Shown here in pieces: positions 27,607 to 40,604 of a stretch of DNA of 64,000 nt. The notes beneath the pieces are model-generated. The model saw nothing but the letters and a program-made list of their open reading frames with translations, ran no database searches and was not told the origin of the DNA. This DNA comes from Candidatus Siliceabacter maunaloa. Its GTDB lineage: Bacteria; Actinomycetota; Thermoleophilia; Solirubrobacterales; Solirubrobacteraceae. Numbering within the stretch: the stretch's first letter is position 1; each line of letters starts with the position of its first letter. The stretch spans positions 1-64,000 of the forward strand of contig JANDLV010000002.1 of the NCBI GenBank assembly GCA_024330185.1, written 5' to 3'. Both the position numbers and the translations under genes were made by a program.

Positions 27607-28877
27607 AGCAGTCCTCGCCGCTCGATGGCCTGCTCGACGCGATCGACCAGCCGCTCGTAGGTCGGGGTGGGATCGGCCGGGTCGATGTCGGTCGTGGGAT
27701 GGATGGCCCGCTGGACGGCCAGCGAGATGTCCTGATAGGCGGCCGAGCCCGACGGACGCGGCGCGGCATCCTCGATCGAGGAGCGGATCTGGTCGGCGAA
27801 GCCGGGGTAGACCTCCTGCAGCTCGGGCCGGTCGTAGAGGTCGGAGCGCACCGGCGGCAGGCCCTCGATCTCGGCCACCTGAAGCTGGTTCTCCGCGCTG
27901 ACCAGGCACTCGATGGCCTCGAAGGACAGCTCGGGACTGTCGCTGAAGGCGGAGACCCCGAGGTTGATCCCGCCGATGGGCGGGGCGCTCTCGATGCTCG
28001 GGTCCACCCGTGGGAGCTGGGTGGCGGCGAGGTTCTCGAAGATGTCGGGGGCGTTCTCCTGCGCCGATGGGAAGACGAACGGGTAGTTGATCATGAAGGC
28101 GGACTCGCCCGACTCGAAGCCCAGGCGCGCCGAGTCCTCGGTGGAGGTCGTGATGTCGGTGGCCGCCGCAGACGAGCGTGACACCCTGCCCATGGTCGAC
28201 AGCGCCAGCTCGGTTGGGTCCTGCTCGAGTCCGATCTCCTCGGGCGCTTGGAGGATCGTCGTGCCTGCCGACTCGATCATGTAATTGGCCCACACCATCA
28301 GGCCCTCGTAGCGGTTGGCCTGGAGCTGGATCGTGCCCTGCGGGCCCAGCTCCTGCGCCATCGCGATCATCTCATCCCACGTCCGCGGCGGCTCGGGCAC
28401 GAGATCCTCGCGGTACCACAGCAGTTGTGTGTTGGACCAGATCGGAACGTTGACCATCTCGCCCTCGAAGCTGGCCGTCTCGAGCACGGTGTCGAAGACG
28501 TTCTCGGTCACCGCTGGGCGGATCTGGTCGGGCACCGGGAGGATCCAGCCGGCGTTGGCGAACTCGCCGGTCCAGATGATGTCCATGCCGATGAGGTCGA
28601 TCGTGTCGTCCTCGGCGCCCAGGCGGCGCACGAGCTGCTCGCGGGCCTGGCTGGCGTCGGAGGGCAGGAGCTCGAAGCCGATGGTGTAGCGCCCGCCGGA
28701 CTGCTCCTCGCAGGTCGCCGCGATCTCCTCCAGGGCGCCTCCGGGCTGGCTCTGGATGAACCACGTCAGCTCGCGCGACCCGCCCTCGCCGTCTCCCCCG
28801 CACGCGACGAGCGCAGCGACGGCGGCCGCGAGCAGGAACGCTGCGATGGGACGGTGAGGTGTCTCTCCCCTACACAC
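27603..28877 (-). CDS. sugar ABC transporter substrate-binding lipoprotein
   Basis: 424 residues with a lipoprotein signal (PIAAFLLAAAVAALVACGGD, Cys at about 26) and an extracellular-solute-binding family 1 body (LTWFIQSQPGG..., IDLIGMDIIWTGEFANAGWI, VPIWSNTQLLWYREDLV). It resembles the LpqY/trehalose-maltose class; with the two permeases and ATPase it makes a CUT1 importer. The ligand is likely an alpha-glucoside, given the decayed alpha-glucosidase gene directly upstream. Start GTG 28877 is the earliest; the signal peptide is complete with it. Confidence 0.88.
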   Translation of the reverse strand: MCRGETPHRPIAAFLLAAAVAALVACGGDGEGGSRELTWFIQSQPGGALEEIAATCEEQSGGRYTIGFELLPSDASQAREQLVRRLGAEDDTIDLIGMDIIWTGEFANAGWILPVPDQIRPAVTENVFDTVLETASFEGEMVNVPIWSNTQLLWYREDLVPEPPRTWDEMIAMAQELGPQGTIQLQANRYEGLMVWANYMIESAGTTILQAPEEIGLEQDPTELALSTMGRVSRSSAAATDITTSTEDSARLGFESGESAFMINYPFVFPSAQENAPDIFENLAATQLPRVDPSIESAPPIGGINLGVSAFSDSPELSFEAIECLVSAENQLQVAEIEGLPPVRSDLYDRPELQEVYPGFADQIRSSIEDAAPRPSGSAAYQDISLAVQRAIHPTTDIDPADPTPTYERLVDRVEQAIERRGLL

Positions 28878-28912
28878 CGGTCGGGGTGCTGCCCGGATAA
28901 GGCGGAGCTAAA

Positions 28913-29660
28913 TCAGACCCTGGCCTGACGTACGAGGACGCCCGTGCCCGGGCCCAGCGCGTGCGGCGCCGGAGCGCCGGCCGCGTGCTCCTCCGCGTGT
29001 GTGGCGCGCACGACCACGCCGTTCGTCAGGCCGAGGGGAGCGGGCTGTCGGAGTGGGCGGCCTGAGCGACGGCGCTCCCGGCCGGCGGCGTGACCACCTG
29101 CAGCCAGGGCTCGCCCGTCGTGAAGCCGGCGTGGGGTGTTTCATCGGTCCAGGGCATCGGGTGACGGTGGGGGTCGCGCCCGGCGCGATCGTCGGGCGTG
29201 TCGGGCCGCCCCGGTCCGTCGACCATCCCCAGCTCGTCGCCCTGGTAGACGAACACCGCAACCGGGCAGCGTGAGCAGCAGGAGCGCTGCGGCGCGGGCC
29301 TGCTCGAAGCCGACGCGGTCGGGCAGGGGCGGGAAGTCGTGGTTGGACAGAACCCAGGCCACGCGGCCCGGCGGCGCTCCCGCGAGTGCGGCCCGCACGG
29401 CCTCGGCGTCGCGCGGAGCGTGGAGCGTGGAGCAGCTCGAACGCGAAGCAGAGATCGAGGTGCTCGAGGTAGGCCCTCAGGCCGGCGGAGGGCAGGTAGG
29501 CCTCCCCGACCAGCAGCGCATCGCCGACCGCCGCGCGCAGATGCTAGCCGATCGCGAGCAACTACGTGCGGTGGATCATGGCGTGCTGGGCCTCCGCGAC
29601 CGCCACGATCTGCCGGTTGGCGCTCTGCCCCCGCACAGCGGGGGTGATTCGCCAAGCGGT
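28913..29660 (-). pseudogene. GH13 alpha-glucosidase remnant
   Basis: Pieces of the C-terminal half of an alpha-amylase-family glucosidase are readable in three frames: GDALLVGEAYLPSAGLRAYL (region of the acid/base Glu), then VAWVLSNHDFPPLPDR (catalytic NHD), FEQARAAALLLLTLPG, then VAVFVYQGDELGMVDG and AGRDPHRHPMPWTDE. Frame breaks lie near 29277 (LPG/AVFVYQ) and 29430; in-frame stops occur near 29530-29550; the final domain appears shortened. The N-terminal half is absent, replaced by the serA end region. It sits upstream of, and codirectional with, the sugar importer, so a former alpha-glucoside utilisation operon is likely. Confidence 0.85.
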
Positions 29661-29685
29661 GCTCACGACGCCAGCCTGACGAGCA

Positions 29686-29707
29686 AAAACGCGCGTGTGA
29701 CACACGC
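29686..29707 (-). terminator. intrinsic terminator after serA
   Basis: GCGTGTG (29693-29699) and CACACGC (29701-29707) form a 7-bp stem. On the minus strand it is followed by GCGTTTTTGC, a short U-run. It lies about 30 bases past the serA stop, one of very few T-rich spots in this window. Confidence 0.65.
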
Positions 29708-29738
29708 TTTGTTGCGAATCTGCGGCGGAGGTGTGTCA

Positions 29739-33466
<3,728 letters not shown>

Positions 33467-33640
33467 GGCAGCGAGGCTATCCGAGCGCGGCGCCGGCAGA
33501 CTCCCAGGGCCGCCCCGATCAGCGACATGGCGGCGACTGCGTCTCGGCAGGTAGCGGCGCTTGGGCACCTCTCCGCCCTCTGCCATGTGCGTGCGCGCCG
33601 AACTGATGGGCGATCTTGTCTCCGGCTACTGTTCGGGCGC
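33467..33640. promoter_or_regulatory. divergent intergenic region ilvC / bluB-cobT
   Basis: 174 bases that must carry promoters for both directions. I searched for a cobalamin riboswitch ahead of the B12 gene and found no recognisable B12 box. No leader peptide for ilvC is evident. Confidence 0.35.
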
Positions 33641-35416
33641 ATGACGGTCGAGTCCGAGCGCCGTCCGCGCCCGCCCACTCCCGAGGGCTTTGACGCCTCC
33701 CGCGCCGTCGAGCGCGCCGGTGATCCGCAGGGCTGGCGCTTCGGCCCCGCCGAGCTGGAGACGGTCTATCGGGTGATCTCCGAGCGCCGCGACATCCGGC
33801 GCTTCCGGCCGGATCCGGTCGGCGAGGATGTGCTGCGCCGGGTGCTCGAGGCGGCCCATCGCGCGCCATCAGTCGGCCTCACCCAGCCGTGGCGTTTCAT
33901 CGTCGTGCGCGACCCGCAGACGCGCTCGGCCATCCGCGCGTTCGCTCAGCGCGAACGCCTGTGCCAGGCTGAGCGCTTCGACGAGCGCGCCACGCACTTT
34001 CTCGACCAGAAGGTCGAGGGGATAGTCGAGGCGCCGCTGGGCATCTGCGTCTGTTGCGACCACGGCGACCCCACCGAGGAGGTCCTTGGCCGGGCCACCA
34101 TCCCAGAGACCGACGTCTACTCGACGGCCTGCGCCATCCAGAACCTGTGGCTTGCCGCGCGGGCCGAGGGCCTCGGCGTCGGCTGGGTGAGCTTCTACAA
34201 GCGCGAGGACCTGCGCGCGCGGCTCGGCATCCCCGCCCGGGTCGACCCGATGGCCTACCTCTGCCTCGGCTGGCCCGATGAGCGCCCCGTGCGCCCCGGC
34301 CTGGAGGCCAGCGGCTGGTCCGGCCGGGTAGCGGTCGACGCAGTCGTCATGGAGGAGCGCTGGACCGGCGCGCCCGACCCGGTGGCGAGCGAGGCGATCC
34401 CGCCGCCGGACCGGGAGGCGGCGATCCTCGCCCGGGACCGGTTCGATGCCCTCGTCAAACCGCCCGGAAGCCTCGGCGCGCTCGAGCCACTCGTCGAACG
34501 CTGGGCGCAGATCACGGGAGCACCCCCACCCGCCCGTCTCACCGCCGGCGTGCTTGTCTGCGCCGCTGACCATGGGCACGTCATCCACGGCACAACGCTG
34601 CACGGCACCGAGATCTCCGCCCAGGTCACCGCCGCTGCCGCACGAGGCGAGACCGCGGTCGGAGTGCTGGCCCGCGAGGGCCGCCACGCGCTGCTCGTCG
34701 CCGACATCGGCCTGCGCGGCCCCACGCCGCCTGGCGTCCGCGCGCTGAAGACCGCACCGGGCACGTCAGACATGACGGCCAGGTCGGCGATGACCGAAGC
34801 GCAGCTCGACGCCGCCTTGGCCGCGGGCGCCCGCCTCGCGGCCGAGCTGGCCGACGGCGGAGCGGACTGCCTCGTCCTCGGCGAGATAGGAATGGGCAAC
34901 ACGGCGACGACCGCGGCGTTGGCCTGCGCGCTGACAGGCGAGTCGCCGGAGCGGATGGTCGGCCGCGGCACCGGGCTGGACAGCGGCGGGATCGAGCGCA
35001 AGCGCGGCGTCGTGAACCGGGCACTCGCCCGCCACAGCGGGTCGGCGCATCCACGCGCCGCGCTCACCTCGCTTGGCGGGCTGGAGCTCGCAGCGCTCGC
35101 GGGCGCGGTGATCGAGGCCGCTCACCGGCGCGTACCGGTGGTCCTCGATGGCTATGCGACTGCCGCCGCCGCGCTGGCCGCCACACGTCTGGAGCCTGCG
35201 GCAGGGGACGTGCTAGTCGCCGGCCACCGCTCCCCCGAGCCCGGCCACGCGCTCGTACTGGAGCAGCTCGGCCTCGAGCCGCTGCTGGACCTGCGTCTGC
35301 GCCTCGGCGAGGCATCAGGCGCGCTGCTCGCCCTTCCGCTCGTCGAGCGCGCCGGCGCGCTGCACGCCGGGATGGCGACGTTCGACGAGTCCGGGGTCGA
35401 GGCCCGCCGCACATAG
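33641..35416 (+). CDS. BluB-CobT fusion: DMB synthase + nicotinate-nucleotide:DMB phosphoribosyltransferase
   Basis: 591 residues. Residues 1-245 are a flavin-dependent nitroreductase-fold BluB (SERRDIRRFRPDPV, APSVGLTQPWRFI, WVSFYKREDLRARLGIP) which cuts FMNH2 to 5,6-dimethylbenzimidazole. Residues about 253-591 are CobT (KPPGSLGALEPL, LVCAADHGHVIHG, GEIGMGNTATTAAL, VAGHRSPEPGHALVL), which makes alpha-ribazole phosphate; its catalytic Glu lies in RLGEASGALLA (about 557). One protein thus makes and activates the lower ligand of cobalamin. ATG 33641 begins the BluB homology. No other cobalamin gene is in the window. Confidence 0.93.
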   Translation: MTVESERRPRPPTPEGFDASRAVERAGDPQGWRFGPAELETVYRVISERRDIRRFRPDPVGEDVLRRVLEAAHRAPSVGLTQPWRFIVVRDPQTRSAIRAFAQRERLCQAERFDERATHFLDQKVEGIVEAPLGICVCCDHGDPTEEVLGRATIPETDVYSTACAIQNLWLAARAEGLGVGWVSFYKREDLRARLGIPARVDPMAYLCLGWPDERPVRPGLEASGWSGRVAVDAVVMEERWTGAPDPVASEAIPPPDREAAILARDRFDALVKPPGSLGALEPLVERWAQITGAPPPARLTAGVLVCAADHGHVIHGTTLHGTEISAQVTAAAARGETAVGVLAREGRHALLVADIGLRGPTPPGVRALKTAPGTSDMTARSAMTEAQLDAALAAGARLAAELADGGADCLVLGEIGMGNTATTAALACALTGESPERMVGRGTGLDSGGIERKRGVVNRALARHSGSAHPRAALTSLGGLELAALAGAVIEAAHRRVPVVLDGYATAAAALAATRLEPAAGDVLVAGHRSPEPGHALVLEQLGLEPLLDLRLRLGEASGALLALPLVERAGALHAGMATFDESGVEARRT

Positions 35417-35423
35417 CGCGTGC

Positions 35424-35448
35424 GCCGGCCCTGCTCATAGGCGCCGGC
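35424..35448. terminator. hairpin between convergent genes
   Basis: GCCGGC (35424-35429) and GCCGGC (35443-35448) form a GC stem with an AT-containing loop, between the convergent ends of the BluB-CobT gene and the methyltransferase gene. There is no U-run; possibly a bidirectional terminator. Confidence 0.35.
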
Positions 35449-35454
35449 ATATGG

Positions 35455-36306
35455 CTACGCCTCGGCCACGGCGACGTGCGTGCGAGCGGGGATGCGCACG
35501 GAGCCGTCGGGGGCGACGTGGTCGGCGAGACGGGTGTCGATCGCGTCGCGCAGGTCGTCGCGCTGGGCCGGCGTGAGGGCGGCGACGCCCTTGCGCAGGG
35601 AGGCGCCGATGTCGAGCTGGACGTCCCACCAGCTGTCGAGGTCGTCGAAGGCGAAGGTCAGGTCGAGCTGCTCGATGCTTGCGTCGAGGAAGCCGGCCTC
35701 GCCCAGGAGGTCGGCGAGCCGGGCGGGATCGCCGAAGCTCAGCGGGCCCGGGGTGCCGGGCGCAGGCGGCAGCTCGCCGGTCAGCCGACGCAGCTCCTCC
35801 CTGGGGACGGCGTTCCACGGGTTGTCCCGGGCCCCGGTCCATACGGCCAGGACGACGCGGCCGCCGGGACGTAGCACCCGGCGGGTCTCGCGCAGCGCCG
35901 CAGCGGGGTCGGCGAGCAGCATGTAGCCAAAGCGGCAGAGCACCCCGTCGACGTCGGCGGCCGGCAGGTCGATCCACTCGGCGTCCATGGCGTTGAACTC
36001 GACGTTGTCCAGCCCGAGCTCCTGTGCGCGGGCGCGCGCGGCGTCGAGCATCTCCTGCGCGACATCGGTGCAGATCAGCGTGCCGCCGGGGCGGATCCGC
36101 TGCGCGGCCATGAGCCCGGTGTCGCCCGGCCCCGCGGCCAACTCGAGCACCCGGTGGCCGGGCTGGGGCGCGAGTGCCTCGAGCATCCACGCCGACACGG
36201 GCGCCATCGCGGCCTGGAAGGTGGCCCGGTTGGTCGCCCAGCCGGTGGCCACGGCGCTCCAGCTCTGTGCGCTCTCGTGGCGGAAGGTCTCGGCGTCGAA
36301 GGTCAT
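35455..36306 (-). CDS. class I SAM methyltransferase in the menE operon (possible MenG)
   Basis: 283 residues. Motif I is VLELAAGPGDTGLMAAQ, followed by ICTDVAQEMLDAARARA, NAMDAEWIDLPAADVDGVLC and LRETRRVLRPGGRVVLAVW: a methyltransferase-11 type fold. The ATG at 36306 overlaps the menE stop (ATGA), so it is translationally coupled to menaquinone synthesis. MenG (demethylmenaquinone methylation) would be an attractive role, but the UbiE/MenG signature with its FGLRN segment is not seen, so this is a guess from position. Confidence 0.7.
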   Translation of the reverse strand: MTFDAETFRHESAQSWSAVATGWATNRATFQAAMAPVSAWMLEALAPQPGHRVLELAAGPGDTGLMAAQRIRPGGTLICTDVAQEMLDAARARAQELGLDNVEFNAMDAEWIDLPAADVDGVLCRFGYMLLADPAAALRETRRVLRPGGRVVLAVWTGARDNPWNAVPREELRRLTGELPPAPGTPGPLSFGDPARLADLLGEAGFLDASIEQLDLTFAFDDLDSWWDVQLDIGASLRKGVAALTPAQRDDLRDAIDTRLADHVAPDGSVRIPARTHVAVAEA

Positions 36307-37646
36307 GGGGCGCAGGGTACGCGCAGCGCCGCCCTGCGCAGCTTGCCGCTGGGTGTGCGCGGGAGGTCGCCGGCGAAGGCGATGGCCTTGGGCGCCTGGT
36401 AGGGCGCGAGGTGGGCGGTGCAGTGAGCGATGAGCTGCGCCTCGGTGGCGGGCGCGCGCAGGACGACGGTGGCGACGACGGCCTCGCCCCACTCGGGGTC
36501 GGGGCGACCATGGACGGCGGCCTCGGCCACGGCAGGATGGCATTCGAGGACGGCCTCGACATCGGTCGGCGCGACGTTCTCGCCGCCGGTGACGATGGTG
36601 TCCGCGGCGCGGCCGGTGACGCGCAGGGCGCCGTCGGCGGCTAGCTCGCCCAGGTCGCCGGTGCGCAGCCAGCCGTCGGGGCCGGCGGCGGCGGGGGCGA
36701 CGGTGGGGCCGCTGACCAGGATCTCCCCGTCGTCGGCGATGCGCACGCGTGCGCAGAACAGCGGCGCGCCGCCGGTGGCCACCTGCGAGCAGGCCTCGGT
36801 CAGGCCGTAGGTCGTGACGACGGGGACGCCGGCTTCGCGGGCGCGGTCGAGGAGCGCCGGCGGCACGGGCGCGCCGCCGAGTAGGGCCGTGCGCAGGGCG
36901 GGCGGGCGCTCGAGGCCCGCGTCGAGGAGGCGCCGGAGGGTGGTCGGCACCAGGGAGACGGCGGTCGGGCCGCCGGGGCGCGCGAGCTCCTCCAGGACCG
37001 CCTGGGTCTCGAAGCGCTCGTGCAGGATCACAGTGGTCGCGCCGATCGCGGCGCGCAGGAGCACCGAGAGGCCGCCGACGTGGCTGAGGGGCAGCGCGCA
37101 CAGCCAGCGCTCGTCGCGCGGGTGGCCCAGCGCGACGCCGGAGCCCAGCGCGCTCCACAGCCAGTTGGCGTACGTGAGGGCCACAGGGGTGCCCGCGCAG
37201 GTGGAGCCGGAGGTGTGAACGATGAGGGCGGCCGCGAAGAGGTCGTGCCACGACGGTGCGGGCGGGCGGACGGGCGCGGAGGAGTCGTGGCGCGACGATG
37301 AGGCCCCGGGGCCGGGGGCAGGCGCGCGGCGGGCGGGCGCGACCGGCAGCGCCTCGCGCACCACGACCGCGCAGCGGCCCTCCCGCGCCGAGCGCTCGGC
37401 CTCCCCCAGCCGCGGGTCGATGGGCACGGCGATCGCGCCGCGCAGCAGGCAGGCGTGCAGCGCGACCGCGAACGCCTCCCCGTGCGGGAGGGCGAGGGCC
37501 ACGTGGTCGCCCGGCCGGGCGGGGAGGTCGGCACCCGCCGCGGTCTCCAGGAGCTGCGCGTAGGTGAGCGTCCGCCGCGCCGTGACCAGCGCCGGATGCG
37601 CTGGCCGGGCGGCGGCCGCTCGATACAACCAGGACTCGACGAGCAC
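36303..37646 (-). CDS. menE: o-succinylbenzoate-CoA ligase
   Basis: Activates o-succinylbenzoate with CoA in menaquinone synthesis. The 447 residues are an ANL-family adenylating enzyme: P-loop [67 protein letters not shown] and the C-terminal catalytic lysine region [12 protein letters not shown]. The P-loop lacks the usual final Lys (SGTTGxPK), as in some MenE. Starts at GTG 37646 ([17 protein letters not shown]). Divergent from menB; 24 bases between the starts. Confidence 0.88.
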   Translation of the reverse strand: MLVESWLYRAAAARPAHPALVTARRTLTYAQLLETAAGADLPARPGDHVALALPHGEAFAVALHACLLRGAIAVPIDPRLGEAERSAREGRCAVVVREALPVAPARRAPAPGPGASSSRHDSSAPVRPPAPSWHDLFAAALIVHTSGSTCAGTPVALTYANWLWSALGSGVALGHPRDERWLCALPLSHVGGLSVLLRAAIGATTVILHERFETQAVLEELARPGGPTAVSLVPTTLRRLLDAGLERPPALRTALLGGAPVPPALLDRAREAGVPVVTTYGLTEACSQVATGGAPLFCARVRIADDGEILVSGPTVAPAAAGPDGWLRTGDLGELAADGALRVTGRAADTIVTGGENVAPTDVEAVLECHPAVAEAAVHGRPDPEWGEAVVATVVLRAPATEAQLIAHCTAHLAPYQAPKAIAFAGDLPRTPSGKLRRAALRVPCAP

Positions 37647-37670
37647 GGGGCGGAAAGTAGCCTGCCGCGC

Positions 37671-38498
37671 ATGGCCGTCACCTGGACCCCCGCGGGCGAG
37701 TACGACGACATCCGCTCCGAGGTGACCGACGACGGCATCGCCAAGATCACCATCGACCGCCCCGAGGTGCGCAACGCCTTCCGCCCCCAGACGGTGGTCG
37801 AGCTCTCCCGGGCCTTCGAGCGCGCCCGCGAGGACCCGGCCGTCGGCGTGATCATCCTCACCGGCGAGGGCGAGCTGGCCTTCTGCTCGGGCGGCGACCA
37901 GCGGGTGCGCGGCGACTCGGGGTACGAGACCGAGCCGGGCTCCGGGGTCGGACGCTTCCACGTGACCGACCTGCAGGTGCAGATCCGCCGCCTGCCAAAG
38001 CCCGTGGTGGCCATGGTGGCCGGGTTCGCGATCGGCGGCGGCCACGTGCTGCAGGTCTGCTGCGACCTGGCCATCGCCGCGGACAACGCGTGCTTCGGCC
38101 AGACCGGTCCACGCGTGGGCTCGTTCGACGGCGGCTTCGGCGCCGCCCTGCTGGCCCGCCTGGTCGGCGTGCGCAAGGCCAAGGAGATCTGGCTGCTGTG
38201 CCGCCAGTACGACGCCGAGCAGGCACTGGAGATGGGCCTGGTCAACGCGGTCGTGCCCCTCCAGCACCTCGAGGAGGAGACGGTGAGCTGGTGTCGCGAG
38301 ATGCTCGCCCTCTCCCCCTTCGCCCTGCGCCTGCTCAAGGCAAGCTTCCACGCCGAGGAGGACGGGCTGGCCGGCCTCCAGCAGCTCGCCCACGACACCA
38401 ACCTCCTCTTCTACGCGAGCGACGAGGCCCGGGAGGGCCGCGATGCCTACCGCGAGAAGCGGGCCCCCGACTTCGCGCGGTTCCCGCGCCGGCCGTGA
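37671..38498 (+). CDS. menB: 1,4-dihydroxy-2-naphthoyl-CoA synthase
   Basis: Closes the naphthoquinone ring. The 275-residue crotonase-fold protein has [36 protein letters not shown] and [16 protein letters not shown], all typical of MenB (hexamer, bicarbonate-dependent type with the conserved Gly/Asp segments). ATG 37671 is the only sensible start. It is followed after 13 bases by menA. Confidence 0.95.
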   Translation: MAVTWTPAGEYDDIRSEVTDDGIAKITIDRPEVRNAFRPQTVVELSRAFERAREDPAVGVIILTGEGELAFCSGGDQRVRGDSGYETEPGSGVGRFHVTDLQVQIRRLPKPVVAMVAGFAIGGGHVLQVCCDLAIAADNACFGQTGPRVGSFDGGFGAALLARLVGVRKAKEIWLLCRQYDAEQALEMGLVNAVVPLQHLEEETVSWCREMLALSPFALRLLKASFHAEEDGLAGLQQLAHDTNLLFYASDEAREGRDAYREKRAPDFARFPRRP

Positions 38499-38511
38499 GC
38501 GCCGGCCCGTC

Positions 38512-39396
38512 GTGAGCGCCACCTCTCCCGTGCGCCTGTGGCTCATGGCCGCTCGGCCGCGAACGCTGCCCGCCGCCGTCGCGCCCGTGCTGGTGGGCAC
38601 GGCGACCGCCGCCACCGACGAGAGCCTGCGCGTGGGCGCCTTCCTCGCCGCGCTGCTGGGCGCCCTGTTCATCCAGGTCGGCACCAACCTCTCCAACGAC
38701 TACTCCGACGCGCGCCGGGGCGCCGACACCGAGGACCGCCTGGGTCCCGTGCGGGTGACCGCAGGCGGCCTGGTGCCGCCCCAGCGCGTGTTGGTGGCCA
38801 CCTACGTCACGTTCGGGCTGGCGGCGCTGTGCGGCGTCTACCTCGTGGCCGTGTCCGGCGTGGAGCTGCTGATCGTCGGCGTGCTGTCGATCGCCGCGGG
38901 CGTGCTCTACACGGGCGGCCCGCGCCCCTACGGCTACGAGGGCCTGGGCGAGGTCTTCGTCTTCCTGTTCTTCGGCGTCGCCGCGGTGGCCGGCTCGGCG
39001 TTCGCCCAGCTCGAGGCCTGGCCGTGGGAGGCCTTCGCCTTCGCCGTCCCCGTCGGGCTGCTGGCCGCGGCCATCCTCGTGGTCAACAACGTGCGCGACC
39101 TGGAGACCGACCGCCGCGCGGGCAAGCGCACGCTCGCGGTGCGCCTGGGTCGCGACCGCGCACGCAGGCTCTACGCGGGCATGGTCTACGGCGCCTTCGC
39201 CTTCATGGTGCTCATGGCGCTCGCCTACTCGCCCTGGGTGCTGCTGACGCTGGCGCTGGTCCCGGCCGCGGCGCCGGTCGTGCGCACCGTGCGCACCCAC
39301 GCCGACGGGCCGTCGCTCAACGAGGCGCTGGCGCGCACTGGCCTGGTGCAGCTCGCCTTCTGCGTCGTGCTGTCAGCCGCGATCCTGCTGGCCTAG
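38512..39396 (+). CDS. menA: 1,4-dihydroxy-2-naphthoate polyprenyltransferase
   Basis: Attaches the isoprenoid chain to dihydroxynaphthoate in the membrane. The 294 residues have eight or nine membrane helices and the two Asp-rich UbiA-family motifs, [14 protein letters not shown] and [19 protein letters not shown]. Start GTG 38512 gives [21 protein letters not shown], the usual MenA beginning. Its stop codon TAG (39394-39396) lies inside the left end of the long hairpin repeat. Confidence 0.93.
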   Translation: MSATSPVRLWLMAARPRTLPAAVAPVLVGTATAATDESLRVGAFLAALLGALFIQVGTNLSNDYSDARRGADTEDRLGPVRVTAGGLVPPQRVLVATYVTFGLAALCGVYLVAVSGVELLIVGVLSIAAGVLYTGGPRPYGYEGLGEVFVFLFFGVAAVAGSAFAQLEAWPWEAFAFAVPVGLLAAAILVVNNVRDLETDRRAGKRTLAVRLGRDRARRLYAGMVYGAFAFMVLMALAYSPWVLLTLALVPAAAPVVRTVRTHADGPSLNEALARTGLVQLAFCVVLSAAILLA

Positions 39397-39560
39397 TGGT
39401 CCGTCCTGTGAGTCCGTGCGCGTTTGGGCGGTTGCCGGCGCCGGCTGGCAAGGACGCAGTGAGGGAGTGGGCCTCCAGGCCCATGACCGAGCGAGGACGC
39501 CGCCAGACGGTGATCGGCGGCCGATCCAAACGGGTGCGGACTTGCAGGATGGGCCACTAG
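39393..39560 (+). repeat. long-hairpin intergenic repeat, copy 3 (full length)
   Basis: CTAGTGGTCCGTCCTG at the left pairs fully (with U-G wobbles) with CAGGATGGGCCACTAG at the right. The pairing continues inward: TG/TG, AGTCCG/CGGACT, GTTTGG/CCAAAC, GGTTGCCG/CGGCGGCC and CTGGC/GCCAG. It ends in an apical hairpin TGGGCC-TCCA-GGCCCA. Both sides of the upper internal loop carry AGGACGC. The wobbles favour plus-strand RNA, the strand of menA and menC. It contains the menA stop codon and ends three bases before the menC start. I do not recognise it as a known RNA family. Confidence 0.7.
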
Positions 39561-39563
39561 CCG

Positions 39564-40580
39564 GTGTTGAAGCTCGCCGTGGAGCCGCTGACCCTGCGCC
39601 TGCGCAGGCCGCTGCGCGCGGCGTGGGGCCTGCTGCGCGAGCGCGAGGTGCTGACCGTGCGCCTGGTGGGCTCCGACGGCGTGGAGGGCCGCGGCGAGGC
39701 CGCGCCGCTGCCCGGCTACGACCCCGTCGGGATCGAGGAGGTCCGCGATACGCTCGAGCGCTACGCGGTGGCGCTGCGCGACCTCGACGGCGCGCCCGGC
39801 TCCACGCTGCTTGACGCCTGCCGCGACGAGGCCGACCTCCCCTGGGCCCTGGCCGCCGTGGACCTCGCGCTGTGGGACCGCGCGGGGCGGTTAGAGGGCC
39901 GCCCGGTGGCCGCGATGCTCACCGACGCGCCCGCCGGGGCGGTGGCGGTCAACGCCACCATCGGGGCGGTGGACCGGGCGGGCGCGGCGGTGGCCGCGAT
40001 GTACGCCGCCCGGGCCGGCTTTCGCTGTGTGAAGCTCAAGGTCGGCCTGGGCGACGACCCCGGCCGGGTGGCCGCGGTGCGCGCGGCGGCGGGGCCGGAC
40101 ATCGAGCTGCGCCTCGACGCCAACGGCGCCTGGGAGGTCGACGAGGCCGTCGCCATGATCGAGGCGCTGGCACCCGCCGGGCTGGAGCTCGTCGAGGAGC
40201 CCGTGCACGGCCTCGAGCGCCTGCGCGCGGTGCGCGAGCGGGTACCGGTGCGCATCGCCATGGACGAGACGGCCGCGCAGCCGGGCGCCCTGGCCTCGGG
40301 CGCCGCCGACGCCGTCGCGCTCAAGCTGGGGCGCTGCGGCGGACTGTCCGGTCTGCTGGCGGCAGCGTCCCTCGTGCGCGCGATCGGCGGCGAGCCCTAT
40401 GTCACCTCGGCCTTCGACGGCCCGATCGGCATCGCGGCCGCCGTGCATGCCGCCGCGGCGCTGGCCCCCATCCCGGCCTGCGGGCTGGCCACGCTGGAGG
40501 ACCTCAAAGGCCTCGACCCCGGCCCGCTGACGGTGCGCGACGGGGCGATCGCGGTGCCGCGCGGCCCGGGCCTTCTCTGA
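39564..40580 (+). CDS. menC: o-succinylbenzoate synthase
   Basis: Dehydrates SHCHC to o-succinylbenzoate. The 338-residue enolase-superfamily protein has the acid/base lysine pair CVKLKVG, metal ligands in LRLDANGAW, LVEEPVHG and IAMDETA, and the second catalytic Lys in VALKLGRCGGLSG. Start is GTG 39564 (VLKLAVEPLTLRL). The structured repeat ends just before it and leaves no ordinary Shine-Dalgarno, so initiation may depend on the RNA structure. Confidence 0.92.
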   Translation: MLKLAVEPLTLRLRRPLRAAWGLLREREVLTVRLVGSDGVEGRGEAAPLPGYDPVGIEEVRDTLERYAVALRDLDGAPGSTLLDACRDEADLPWALAAVDLALWDRAGRLEGRPVAAMLTDAPAGAVAVNATIGAVDRAGAAVAAMYAARAGFRCVKLKVGLGDDPGRVAAVRAAAGPDIELRLDANGAWEVDEAVAMIEALAPAGLELVEEPVHGLERLRAVRERVPVRIAMDETAAQPGALASGAADAVALKLGRCGGLSGLLAAASLVRAIGGEPYVTSAFDGPIGIAAAVHAAAALAPIPACGLATLEDLKGLDPGPLTVRDGAIAVPRGPGLL

Positions 40581-40604
40581 CGGCCACGAGGAAGCGTCAA
40601 CCAA

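Noticed and set aside
33467-33640. Cobalamin riboswitch before the BluB-CobT gene
   Set aside because: No B12 box or the flanking conserved helices could be recognised by eye.
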